From positions 38,703,943-38,767,942 of the forward strand of contig OX439009.1 of the NCBI GenBank assembly GCA_949316495.1: 64,000 nucleotides of DNA, given 5' to 3'. This stretch comes from Amphiduros pacificus. Its lineage: Eukaryota > Annelida > Polychaeta > Phyllodocida > Hesionidae. The notes under the pieces were generated by a model. The model searched no databases and was not told the origin of the DNA. It saw nothing but the letters and a program-made list of their open reading frames with translations. Shown piece after piece: positions 12,087-24,603 of the stretch (its first letter is position 1; every line of letters starts with the position of its first letter). A program made the position numbers and the translations under genes.

Positions 12087-15000
12087 AGAGATCTCGGCTT
12101 CTCTTTTATTCCACAATGATAGGCAGGTGCAACTGAGCTAATCTGGAGGCTTTTTCTATTTACTGTACAGGACTTAAAAGAACAGAGCAGCTGTCGTTAT
12201 GAGTTAATTTTTGTGTTGTAATACATATATCAGGAAACAGAACTCCAGAGTGATTTTTATTTATGCATTTTTGCATATCTTTTACATGGCTTATCCAATA
12301 ACCACAACAACTACATAGTTATTCCTCAGACCATGTTGTTGTTTAAGAACGATGGATACTTCTATGTAATTACCATAAATGAATATTAAATGCCTATCAA
12401 GGGGGAATGGTTCTAAAGGTGCTGAATCAAAGTGGAATGGTTCTCTGTTGAATGTTGTGATATTTTACATATAAATGTTATTCAGCTCTTCCTGTTAGTA
12501 TCATCATATTTTGCATTTTTGTTGAATGCAGCTGAACAGAGATCTTTTATGTTTTTTGGACATTATTAGTCATTTGATATATAAACTAACTCACTTATTT
12601 TTGTCTGGGCTTCCTTTAAACATTTCAGTTATGTTTCTGATTTTGGAGACCAAATAGAATAAGGTTTGTTCCTAATGCAGTGGCTATTGGCATCAACAGT
12701 TGGACTGCTTTGTAAGTATTTCCACACTTACATAATCAGAAAATCATCTGACCATATGAGTTCACGCAGGACGGGTAATAGATATGTGACCATACTTCTA
12801 TTTGGACTGGACTGAGCAATATGCAAAGATATCATGACAAATCCTCCTGAAAGAGACCACAGAAGCCCACAGTGACTTCCAGCTGTTTTATTTAAGGCTG
12901 GATCTTTCCTAGATTGGAATGTCTGATGACAAGATTCCACAGTATATTGGAAATGGCGCCCGCCGCAAACTGTAATAAAGCATCAAGCACACTGTTAGTC
13001 AAGCTGCATTCACTCTGTATGAGAATATCAACTTCATGGTATAAGAGGAGGGTAGGGGACCAGGCAGTGGGACGTATTAATGAAACATGTATGTCTGGTT
13101 CTATGAAGCCAGCTTTACATGTATGTGTCTGCTGCTTGAACAGAACAGAACACATTCACATAATTAGATTTGTATAACTTTGGCACAGGGGCACGTGGAG
13201 GAGAGAAGTTGCTTTTATTGGACAAACCGTAGCCGTTACAAGCCATTAGCGACAGTTTTAATCCAGTTATGCCGGACTCGGGGTCAGGGACCAGGTGACA
13301 TGCTGACCAAATTAGATAGACACTGCGATACAGGGCACACCTGAACCCCACTCCCGTACTGCATGGGGAATCTGGGAGAATCTGGGGGAATCTGGGGGAA
13401 TCCAAGGCAATCCAGGGGCTTCTACTGCATACTCTCTTTTATTATGTGTGTCTATGCTTTGATTTGTGAAAATAAATTGGCCCATCTCCCGAAATGATTG
13501 GGTTAGCATAGGTTATGCCAAATGTCTCTCAGTGCAGCTAAGTATTTTATTGCACCCTATGGGACCATGATTACTTCTTCGTTTTTGACTTCTGACCTAT
13601 TCAGGATGTGAAATAACCTTAAGACGCAGCCATAATGTTATATTACACTAACTCAACCTGATATATAAGACTTAATGACACAAGTTGCTATTGTGGGACG
13701 GAAAGTGGCCGCCCTATTACCTGTAGATTACACGGGAATCTTTCCTTCACCCTCCTACCTGGGGATTTGAGATTGAATTGTCCCGGTTGGAACGTACAGA
13801 GGGCAGTAACTTCTGAGTTCACTTTAGCAGTTCCTTTGCGATATATTTCAATAACAAATCTACATAATAAAAGGTCGCTCTGGTGTACAATGACATGTGC
13901 GAGGTATGAGTCATGGAGACTTCCGTCAGATAGATTCACAGGCGTATCTAAAATTAAAGTTTTACTGATGAATAATACAGATACGGTGCAGTGCACACTG
14001 TTGAATGTTGCCTGGGGGCGGTTTGTATCATAAGCTGGTCAAGTGTTGGTGCAGGCATAGTTCACAGTCACAGATGCATAGTCACAGCAATTGTAGAAAG
14101 TGGCAAGTTTTCACTAGTATTTATTTAGCCCCAATGAAACGGGTGAAATCTTGTGGTGGTCTTTGTGTTTGTTAGAAGTGGCCCTGGGCCGGCTTGGTGT
14201 ATGTAATGGGCCTTGTATTGAGGAATGCTTTATCTGCCCTATGTTTGTATGGGGCTCCACAGATCATCAATAAAGCTCTCAGCACTCTTGTATAACCTCA
14301 AACCAGGGCTCCTCACAGCCGCAAGCTTACTGTCACCCCCTAGGCCATTCAACCAGCAGATTGATACACAACTGTCCAAAAACAAAATAACATTGACCAA
14401 TCTTCAATCAAAACATCCATTGGTGGGGGCGTTTAAGCAGTTGGCCATGCGCACTTGTTCTGTTCAATAGAAGCTTTGACGGGGCACAGCTCTCGTGTAT
14501 AGGTCCATAGAGATGCCGGACCTCCGTTCATTGATTCGGTGTCCTTCACAGAAGGCATAACCCATAATAAATACTCATCCCTGGAAACATGTCATTTGCC
14601 ATTAGATGCCCGTCCCCATAAGCAAGCAATCACATCGACCCGAGGAGACCCGCTACTATCTGTCTTCTAACTCACCCTCCCCCAACGTAGTGCCGCAGTA
14701 ATTTATGATATTCTGCCAATAACGAGGGGTAAATGTTTAATGTGGTGAGGTTAACAAATCTCAGACCTGTGCTAACAAATCCCCACCCTTTCCCCCGCAC
14801 TTTGCCGCAAATGTCTTCCTGTCCGCGTAAAGTTATTCACACCCAGAGACAAAACCAATAAGAGCATATTCCGTCATAACGGAGGAGTGCTCCCTTCATT
14901 GCACCGCTTCTCTATTGAATCATTGTCACCGCTAGGATGCTCTAAGAACACTCCGGCAGAGGCTCAGAGAATATAGAGCCACTCTCCGTGCCAAGTTCTC

Positions 15001-16802
15001 ACACCATAAAGGGCCTCAAGTGTCCCAGATTGCGGCCTAAATATGTTCAACTTTAAATGATATTTGATTATGGAACGGAGCAAAAAGATTGATTCACTTT
15101 CAGCCGATTGTTTTAGCAAACATGTGTCCCAGAAGAAATCCAGATGAAACGTCTTGTCTAAGCAGAGGTCAGCTTTAAAGACCAAATGAAAGATGAAAGC
15201 GATTGAAACGACAATGTGTCTAGCGACTGTCATAATGCTTAGAAAATTCATCATTCTTAGGATGATTGGATTTTATGATTATAACGCTTCGTAGCCCAGT
15301 TTGGGTCTTGCCTGGAAAACATCTAATCTTCTTTATCTGTTATCTACCATTGGCAGAGCAGTGACTGTCATGTACGAAGGCTGGCGACGAGGCCATTGAT
15401 TGCGCTCATCAAACTCATTTGCACCGACATCATAAAGTCATTATCAAAGTGTGCGTGCCGCTCATGATGCCACCAGTCAAAGTCACTCCTCTCAAAGTCT
15501 GTTTTTATTGAAGGTAAAAGTCCACAAACACGATCATGCTTATTTTCTAATTCTTTTCAAACAAAAAACAAACATATCTTGTTCCGATTAGATGTTTGAA
15601 CATGTGCACTCTATTCAGTGGCACCAGATGAGACTGTTATAAGATGGTTTATCAGACACGCAATGAGATGTGCTGTGGAGTGCGCAGGACGATCTTAAGC
15701 TAGATAGAGTCATTGCCTCAAGTAACCATATTTTCTCCAGCCCTAATCGAGAGGGAAATAACATTATACCGTCTAGCAGCATAGGTAGGTAGAAGTTTTG
15801 GCTGCAAGGGCCTTACATGGAGAAAAAGGCCCTTGAGACGAGAGAGGGCCTGGTTGGTCCTCAAGGGCCTAGCCAGTTGGCCCCCATAATGAGGCCAGGG
15901 TACCAGTGAGAGGTGATTAGCTACGAGCAGTTGGGACTCACAAATTACGAGGAGATCACCCCAGGCCTAAGCCCAGGCAAATCCCCAACATTGCTCAAAT
16001 CCCTGGGATTAAGATCTATCATTTTACTTCAGCCCCCAAATGATTCCCTGTGTACCTATGTGAGCGTGAGACTTCCCTCTGTTTGACCAGCCTACACCTA
16101 ATTCAGATCAGCAGGGATGTGGGGGGCCTTGCAAGGCCAAGCAATGAAAATTAACTACAGAAACAGCTGAAAAGAACGTTAGAAATACAACATCTGTAAC
16201 TAGAGCGGACACGAGCTTGCTAATTTGATCCGTCAATAGGGATAATCTACGCAAGTACAAATGGCTGTTATTGCAAGAGATATTACACTAATGAAGGTAC
16301 CTGCACCATCTGTTGTGTGCTTAGCACGCCATTGAGCTGTCGGTATGTAATGTGAGTGGGTGATTACATGTGGTAAACTAATATTTATTATATACATATA
16401 CATATATATATATACAGGGATAAGTGGTGGTCCGTAACCTTCTGCTCTCCTCACCACCAAGAAACCACCACTTCAGCTAACTATGTAACTTTGCTTAACG
16501 CTGAAACCAACCAACAAATAAAGGCGTATTTCATGTTGCTATTAGAAATATTGCTGTCACAGTTCATAATGACAAACTGCATTGGTTGCAGGACTTAATA
16601 GACTAAAGACTTGACTAAGAGATGCTTAAGAGTGTATAAGAATGTATTCATAACAGAGTAGTATTCCTGGGCCATTCAGAGCTGTATATCTGTAGTGTCA
16701 AAGATCAGCCGGTCACCGTGAGAGGGCTCGGACATGCTTAATAAAAGCATTGACTTGATGAGAGCTAGTTACAAGGACTGATCAGTCACCGTGGGAGGGC
16801 TC
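12087..16802. other. 4.7 kb of largely unique noncoding DNA
   Basis: The longest stretch free of minisatellites outside the gene. Several short open frames lack domains or splice support. Visible structure: a 12-bp GGGGAATCTGGG repeat at 13368-13408, a short TATATA tract near 16390-16415, and a 10-bp hairpin at 15805-15835. Balanced composition with TTAAT-type stretches would fit regulatory or intronic DNA, but I cannot show that. Confidence 0.5.
15805..15835 (+). other. Perfect 10-bp inverted repeat
   Basis: CAAGGGCCTT, an 11-base loop and AAGGCCCTTG form a perfect stem. A third copy, CAAGGGCCTA, lies about 50 bp downstream and could pair instead. Confidence 0.45.
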
Positions 16803-17450
16803 GGAATAGCTCCTGCCGTATGCTGTGTGGAGTGTCTTGAGTTCCGTCTCTGGTGGGAATATCTCCTGCCTTGTGCTGTGCGGAGTGTCTTGGGCTCCGT
16901 CTCTGGTGGGAATAGCTCCTGCCGTGTGCTGTGTGGAGTGTGTTGGGCTTCGTCTCTGGTAGGAATAGCTCCTGCCGTATGCTGTGTGGAGTGTGTTGGG
17001 CTCCGTCTCTGGTGGGAATAGCTCCTGCCCTATGCTGTGTGGAGTGTGTTGGGCTCCGTCTCTGGTGGGAATAGCTCCTGCCGTATGCTGTGTGGAGTGT
17101 GTTGGGCTCCGTCTCTGGTGGGAATATCTCCTGCCGTGTGCTGTGTGGAGTGTCTTGGGCTCCGTCTCTGGTGGGAATAGCTCCTGCCGTGTGCTGTGTG
17201 GAGTGTCTTGGGCTTTGTCTCTGGTGGGAATAGCTCCTGCCGTGTGCTGTGCGGAGTGTCTTGGGCTTCGTCTCTGGTAGGAATAGCTCCTGCCCTATAC
17301 TGTGTGGAGTGTGTTGGGCTCCGTCTCTGGTGGGAATAGCTCCTGCCGTATGCTGTGTGGAGTGTCTTGGGCTCCGTCTCTAGTGGGAATAACTCCTGCC
17401 GTGTGCTGTGCGGAGTGTCTTGGGCTTCGTCTCTGGTGGGAATAGCTCCT
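16803..17450 (+). repeat. 53-bp minisatellite (~12 copies)
   Basis: Unit AATAGCTCCTGCCGTATGCT, GTGTGGAGTGTGTTGGGCTC, CGTCTCTGGTGGG. It is unrelated in sequence to the 53-bp array at 6313-12086. The frames through it are repetitive and noncoding. Confidence 0.94.
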
Positions 17451-17457
17451 CTTCCAC

Positions 17458-17597
17458 ATTGCTTGCCATCTTATTTCTTGCCATCTTATTTCTTGCCATC
17501 TTATTTCTTGCCATCTTATTTCTTGCCATCTTATTTCTTGCCATCTTATTTCTTGCCATCTTATTTCTTGCCATCTTATTTCTTGCCATCTTATTTC
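17458..17597 (+). repeat. 15-bp minisatellite (9 copies)
   Basis: Unit TTGCCATCTTATTTC, almost perfect, abutting the preceding 53-bp array. The open frames on both strands follow from the period of 15. Confidence 0.96.
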
Positions 17598-19417
17598 TAC
17601 TTACCGGCATTAAAAGTGTCTCATTTAATACCATATCTATCATTGTCAAGATTTTATAACAATTTTTGTGTCTTAATTGTTGATATCACTTACGTATATT
17701 TCATTGCGAAAAAAAAAATACAAAATTAAAATAAATATCTGCATCACACTGTATTTAACATGAGCATAGTTATTTTATTGTTAAGTCTATTTCTTGCTTC
17801 TGGATTATATTCTGTAGCTAAATGTTATTAGATATCAAAGCCACATGAATGGTAGTATTCAATTACGATTCATTGAGATTTGTTGTCAAGCTAAGCGTCT
17901 AATTATTAAAAATTAGAAGGCAAATTGGATTCAGACAGTCAGAGAATACGTAATTACCATGCTGGTTGTCACAAACAGTTTGGAAACGTTTTAGATTTTT
18001 GATTTGATTACGTAAATATCCCACATCAATGTTACGTTACTTGATAATAAATGATTTATGATATTAATCGCAAACAATTATGTCTTATTTCATAACTCAG
18101 AATTAGGCTTAAGCAAGACATCAGGTTTTCTGATGAGTTTTTGATAATTACTGTTGTTCATGTCCGTGTACAGATAAATTTGATGATTTGTCATGAAGCC
18201 AATAAGCAAACACAGCAGCCATTAATGCAATATTTTGCGAATTTCTAATTGTTCAGAATTTGTTTTCTGGCAAATTTGAAGAGATGGGTAAGAATTATTT
18301 TCAGCTATTTCCTCTTGCAAACAAATATAAATTTGAGAATATATTTCATATGTTTTTTATTCATGAATCAGATTTTGTAGATATTTTATATATGTTGTGT
18401 CATCTGCGTTTTTCAGAATAGTATATTGTGGAAAGATTGAGATATAAATGGTGCAGTTGTCTGTCACTAGGTGGCTTCAGGTCGTAAATCCTGGCACAAT
18501 GGATGTGCTAACATCATTAATATGTCTTAGTCTATGGAGCTAAATATACTGGATAATGGGAAAGCAAATTATTTTGAGATAAAAATCAATGAATGAAGAA
18601 TAACAAAGAACGTTGAAAATGCATAAAAATAATATCTATAAGAAAATGTAATCTTGAGAATTTCCTTGTATAATTTTGATACTTCTTGATGAGTATGGAA
18701 ATGTAATTTTTAACAGCATAGTATTGATTCTTTTTTGAAAGAAATATTTCTTTTGAGGAGGGCAATTATCATTATCATTGCCTTGCACATACTGGGCTCA
18801 TGGTGAAAACATTTTCTGGTTATTCTAAATTGAAATCTTAAACTCCTTTTTCCATTTCAAAACAACCAAATAGAACATTGCCAGATTTATAGTGGACGGA
18901 CATAATGGAGGCTTCAACCTGACTGGAAGAAGACAGATCTGAAAAGAATGTCGCCCCATTGCAGATGACCTCCCCCAGATTGTGGCATTCTATGTAGACA
19001 TTGTGCCATCTTCCTGCACATGACTTCACTCACTTCACACGCCGTCACAATCCGAGTGTTTTCTCTGCGAGGCTGGCATTTCTTCTCATGGTTTGTTGAT
19101 TTGCCTCCAGGTCTGCGACGACATCTGTGTTCCTACCTTTGTGACAGTATGTTACATATGTGATCAAATAAAACACATACACAAAGGATTGGCTTTGGAG
19201 TTCTATTGAAATGACAACTGCTATTGTTGTATAAGTAAGCTCAGGCTCTGCTGATTTATAGGATTTTAAACATATTTGCCTCAATCGAAAATGTTAAATA
19301 TCCATCCATTGTGATGTTGCTTTTATCTTTCCGGGATTATGTAGTTTACAGGGGGCAGCACTGTACAGAAGTTTACACAATAGCTCAACCTCTCAAAGCA
19401 TTGAAGAGCTTCCACCC
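17598..19417. other. AT-rich unique noncoding DNA
   Basis: Strongly AT-rich to about 18840, then more balanced. One AATAAA lies near 17730. No supported exon. Confidence 0.5.
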
Positions 19418-19509
19418 AAGTCCTGCCTGTGTCAAGGTTAAAGTCCTGCCTGTGTCAAGGTTAAAGTCCTGCCTGTGTCAAGGTTAAAGTCCTGCCTGTG
19501 TCAAGGTTA
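19418..19509 (+). repeat. 23-bp minisatellite (4 copies)
   Basis: Unit AAGTCCTGCCTGTGTCAAGG plus TTA, identical in all copies, pointing to a very recent expansion. Confidence 0.95.
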
Positions 19510-20096
19510 ATGGTTGGTGGTTAAATGTGTAATGTTAGTCATGCTTTACAAATGGTCATGACTGTTCCTGAGTGTTGTAATACTGTAAGCACCCATGACC
19601 ATATTGTGTCATGCAGTTAAATGGAACCTTGTTTTTGTCAGCACTTTGAGGACTGAGTGTTGCTGCATACCTGACTGTTACGTATGCTGATTGGACATGG
19701 TCAGAAGCAAGGTCTGTTTCTAAGCCAATTCAAGAAACATGAAAGTCATTTACCAAAAGCTTAGAATAATTTATTGAACACTTAGAAATGTCCATAGAAC
19801 ATGATAGGTAAGGCAGTGAGCTTCGTACTTGACATGACCTTGACATGACCTTCACATTCACCTCGGAGGCGCCACCTGCTTGTCGTGCCTTGTGACGCGT
19901 TATCAGCCACCTCCAGGTCAAACATGTCCTGTCAGGTACACACTGTAAATCTCAGCTTCAAACACAACACTGATATTAACCTCAGTGAAGGCTCCAATTA
20001 TATTTGACATGTCTTATTTTGTTAGAAGATGATGTATGAATTTCTTTTTTGACAAAAACAAATTAGGGTGCTGTGTTTTACAATGCAGCACATATC
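19510..20096. other. Unique noncoding DNA
   Basis: No gene recognised. Contains a doubled GACATGACCTT near 19831-19850 and a CTCF-like core on the minus strand (CAGGTGGCGCC) at about 19868-19878. Confidence 0.5.
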
Positions 20097-20465
20097 TGTA
20101 TGTTTGTGTTAATCTGTATGGTTGTGTTAATTTGTATAGTTGTGTTAATCTGTATGGTTGTGTTAATCTCTATGGTTGTGTTAATCTGTATAGTTGTGTT
20201 AATCTGTATAGTTGTGTTAATCTGTACATGTATAGTTGTGTTAATCTGTATAGTTGTGTTAATCTGTATAGTTGTGTTAATCTGTATAGTTGTGTTAATC
20301 TGTATAGTTGTGTTAATCTGTATAGTTGTGTTAATCCATATAGTTGTGTTAATCTGTATTTTGTGTTAATCTGTATTGTTGTGTTAATCCATATAGTTGT
20401 GTTAATCCATATAGTTGTGTTGATCTGTATGGCTGTGTTAATCTGTATTTTTATGTCAATCTGAG
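20097..20465 (+). repeat. 18-bp minisatellite (~20 copies)
   Basis: Unit GTTGTGTTAATCTGTATA. The period of 18 creates artefactual frames on both strands. Confidence 0.95.
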
Positions 20466-20669
20466 TTGAGTTAATCTTGCTTATGATGAAGTATTTTGTA
20501 TCCAGACTGCGGTTGCTTGCACCTGGTGCCAGGAGAAGTCTTGTGACCTGCAGCATGCCATGCGCTCATTACTACTGACAATATATGATGCTCACCTCCG
20601 TAAATTAAAAATTCATTTTGAAAATGAACAAGAAGTAAGCATGAATGGGACCAAAATGACACCCCTGTG

Positions 20670-21290
20670 CCCATATATCATAGGGACTCAAGGACATAAA
20701 GGGACCATATATCATGGCTAGCAGGGAAACGAAGGGACCATATATCGTGGCTAGCAGGGACACGAAGGGACCATATATCGTGGCAATCAGGGACACGAAG
20801 GGACCATATATCATGGCTAGCAGGGACACGAAGGGACCATATATCGTGGCAATCAGGGACATGTAGGGACCATATATCATGGCTAGCAGGGACACGAAGG
20901 GACCATATATCGTGGCAATCAGGGACACGAAGGGACCATATATCGTGGCAATCAGGGACATGAAGGGACCATATATCATGGCAATCAGGGACATGTAGGG
21001 ACCATATATCATGGCAATCAGGGACATGTAGGGACCATATATCGTGGCAATCAGGGACACGAAGGGACCATATATTGTGGGAATCAGGGACACGAAGGGA
21101 CCATATATTGTGGCAATCAGGGACACATAGGGACCATATATCGTGGCAATCAGGGATACGAAGGGACCATATATTGTGGCAATCAGGGACATGTAGGGAC
21201 CATATATCGTGGCAATCAGGGATACGAAGGGACCATATATCGTGGCAATCAGGGATACGAAGGGACCATATATTGTTGCAATCAGGGATA
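20670..21290 (-). repeat. 33-bp minisatellite (~19 copies) with long open frames
   Basis: Unit GGACCATATATCGTGGCAAT followed by CAGGGACACGAAG, with GGCTAGCAGGG and ACATGTAGG variants. The period is divisible by three and stop-free in two minus-strand frames, so a 288-codon frame (20605-21471) reads an 11-residue repeat SLIATIYGPFV. That frame begins with an ATG and a hydrophobic stretch (MLSSFSFFSCVLFKLG), but no splice, promoter or codon evidence makes it a gene. Confidence 0.93.
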
Positions 21291-21617
21291 AACATATGCA
21301 CTGGCAATCACATACATGTATGTACCTTAATACTACCTTTGTAATGTGATGAAGGAGTTCATTCAACTTTTTTGTGCCATTTAGTGCATTTTTGTCATCA
21401 GATATGTCAGTTGTAGAAAATGTACCTAACTTGAATAACACACATGAAAAGAAAGAAAACGAAGAAAGCATTAAAATGTTTTGTGTTTTCTGGATATATA
21501 AGACACAGCAGTAGTTGACCAGGATATCACTTTGTCATCACTCCACTTGGTAAACTAAACCTTTCACCTTGTAACATTTGTATGATTTGTTGGTAAGAAA
21601 AGCCATGAGTTCTCAGC

Positions 21618-23194
21618 CCTCAGCCCTCCTATCACCGGGCTGAGTTCCCTCCTATCACTGGGCTGAGTTCCCTCCTATCACTGGGCTGAGTTCCCTCCTA
21701 TCACTCCTATCGCTGGGCTGAGTTCCCTCCTATCACCGGGCTGAGTTCCCTCCTATCACCGGGCTGAGTTCCCTCCTATCACCGGGCTGAGTTCCCTCCT
21801 ATCACCGGGCAGAGTTCCTTCCTATCACCGTGCTGAGTTCCCTCCTATCACCGGGCTGAGTTCCCTCCTATCACCGTGCTGAGTTCCTTCCTATCACCGT
21901 GCTGAGTTCCCTCCTATCACCGGGCTGAGTTCCCTCCTATCACCGGGCTGAGTTCCCTCCTATCACCGGGCTGAGTTCCCTCCTATCACCGGGCTGAGTT
22001 CCCTCCTATCACTCCTATCGCTGGGCTGAGTTCCCTCCTATCATTGGGCAGAGTTCCCTCCTATCACCGGGCTGAGTTCCCTCCTATCACCGGGCTGAGT
22101 TCCCTCCTATCACCGGGCTGAGTTCCCTCCTATCACTCCTATCGCTGGGCTGAGTTCCCTCCTATCACCGGGCAGAGTTCCCTCCTATCACTCCTATCGC
22201 TGGGCTGAGTTCCCTCCTATCATTGGGCAGAGTTCCCTCCTATCACCGGGCTGAGTTCCCTCCTATCACCGTGCTGAGTTCCCTCCTATCACCGTGCTGA
22301 GTTCCCTCCTATCACTCCTATCGCTGGGCTGAGTTCCCTCCTATCATTGGGCAGAGTTCCCTCCTATCACCGGGCTGAGTTCCCTCCTATCACCGTGCTG
22401 AGTTCCCTCCTATCATTGGGCTGAGTTCCCACCTATCACTCCTATCACCGGGCAGAGTTCCCTCCTATCACCGGGCAGAGTTCCCTCCTATCACCGGGCT
22501 GAGTTCCCTCCTATCACCGGGCTGAGTTCCCTCCTATCACCGGGCTGAGTTCCCTCCTATCACTCCTATCACCGGGCTGAGTTCCCTCCTATCACCGGGC
22601 TGAGTTCCCTCCTATCACTCCTATCGCTGGGCTGAGTTCCCTCCTATCATTGGGCAGAGTTCCCTCCTATCACCGGGCTGAGTTCCCTCCTATCACCGTG
22701 CTGAGTTCCCTCCTATCATTGGGCTGAGTTCCCACCTATCACTCCTATCACCGGGCAGAGTTCCCTCCTATCACCGGGCAGAGTTCCCTCCTATCATTGG
22801 GCAGAGTTCCCTCCTATCACCGGGCTGAGTTCCCTCCTATCACCGGGCTGAGTTCCCTCCTATCACCGGGCTGAGTTCCCTCCTATCACTCCTATCACCG
22901 GGCTGAGTTCCCTCCTATCACCGGGCTGAGTTCCCTCCTATCACTCCTATCGCTGGGCTGAGTTCCCTCCTATCATTGGGCAGAGTTCCCTCCTATCACC
23001 GGGCTGAGTTCCCTCCTATCACCGTGCTGAGTTCCCTCCTATCATTGGGCTGAGTTCCCACCTATCACTCCTATCACCGGGCAGAGTTCCCTCCTATCAC
23101 CGGGCAGAGTTCCCTCCTATCACCGGGCTGAGTTCCCTCCTATCATTGGGCTGAGTTCCCTCCTATCATTGGGCTGAGTTCCCTCCTATCACCG
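21618..23194 (+). repeat. 23-bp minisatellite (~68 copies, 1.6 kb) with higher-order blocks
   Basis: Unit GAGTTCCCTCCTATCACCGG plus GCT, with CATTGG, GCTGGG, GTGCTG, GGCAGAG and CTCCTATCACTCC variants. A rare variant, GTTCCCACCTATCAC, recurs at about 22431, 22734 and 23060, revealing duplicated blocks of about 303 and 326 bp. Confidence 0.96.
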
Positions 23195-23814
23195 GTTCCC
23201 TACTGAAGCTTTTTTTTCCCATTCAAATACCAACACATTGGAGGCAGCAGATTTCTATAAGGAATTTCTCACAGTTCTTACTGTTCGATCTTTGCGTCGA
23301 GTTTTGCCCTGCTATTCCTTTGTGCAGGCAACACATTAGTACAAACTTACCAAAGGTAATAAATCAAATTTACAGATTCCACATATATTGAGACACGCAT
23401 TTGTCATTTATGTGTGAGTGTGCAGTCATATGTGATATTCTGAGAGAAGGTGCTGTCTGCATTGTGCGGTGCTTCAATATCGGGGACGGCCGGGCAGAGC
23501 GAGCCTTGTGGCATGATGAAGTATGTGTCATTCACGTTGACACCGCTCCATTCACACCAACCCACCTCTCCTCTCTAGCAGAAATATGCCTTGATGACAA
23601 CCAATAGAAACCCGGCTATTTGTGCTATGCAGGGTATTGACTTGGTGTATCGATAGTTCCCGACTCTTCATTGTCAGTCTCACCTTCAACACTTTCTGAA
23701 TTCTAACCTGACCCCATCCTTAAGAAAGGCCGTATTTATTGTAGTAAAGTCAGGTCATGGATGTAGTGTGATTTACATTTAGCTTACCCAAATGAAGAAT
23801 TTATTAGTGTAAGC
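23195..23814. other. Unique noncoding DNA
   Basis: No exon recognised; the 68-codon frame at 23401-23607 shows no domain or splice phase support. Confidence 0.5.
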
Positions 23815-24214
23815 TGTCATGGGGCCAGTTCTACTAAGCCCATATCACTGCCATGGGTCCAGGTCCCTGCCCCATAGGCTATATGTATTATGGGCTGTCA
23901 TGGGGCCAGGTCTCTGTTTCGTAGGCTGTATAGTAATGTGTGCTGTCATGGGGCCAGGTCTACGACCTGTAGGCTATATGGTAATGTGGGCTGTCATGGG
24001 GCCAGGTATCTGTCTTGTAGGCTGTATGGTAATGTGGGCTGTCATGGGGCCATGTCTCTGTCTTGTAGGCTGTATGGTAATGTGGGCTGTCATGGGGCCA
24101 TGTCTCTGTCTCGTAGGCTGTATGGTAATGTGGGCTGTCATGGGGCCATGTCTCTGTCTCGTAGGCTGTATGGTAATGTGGGCTGTCATGGGGCCAGGTC
24201 TGCGACCTGCATTT
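23815..24214 (+). repeat. 48-bp minisatellite (~8 copies)
   Basis: Unit GGGCTGTCATGGGGCCAGGT, CTCTGTCTCGTAGGCTGTAT, GGTAATGT. First copies are longer and more diverged. Frames through it are a by-product of the period being a multiple of three. Confidence 0.93.
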
Positions 24215-24486
24215 ATACGGGGCCCATACAATAGACAGCAGGGGAGCAGAGCAATGCTAAACATGCAGTCTAAATGCGGAAGGTAGTGATATCCGTGTGA
24301 TTATATGGATCGCCATTCACGAGGGTGATGGATTCCTACGACACTAATCGCTTGCACGACAATAGGGGGACGTGGAGAGCGGTGCTTGATGGCGATGCTG
24401 GGCCATTGGTGCTGTGTTTCTACATTCCTGAGACGGCCGCTGATGGAGAGACGAGCTTCATCTGCCCGAGTGCGATACACGCTAAT

Positions 24487-24603
24487 ATACCCACACCTAC
24501 CTCATATATACCCACACCTACCTCATATATACCCACACCTACCTCATATATACCCACACCTACCTCATAAATACCCACACCTACCTCATATATACCTCAT
24601 ATA
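24487..24603 (+). repeat. 21-bp minisatellite (~6 copies)
   Basis: Unit ATACCCACACCTACCTCATAT, nearly perfect. Confidence 0.94.

Noticed and set aside
6313-17450. Common origin of the two 53-bp arrays, and of the two 47-bp and two 40-bp arrays elsewhere
   Set aside because: Unit sequences do not align; with about 35 arrays in this size range, equal periods are expected by chance.
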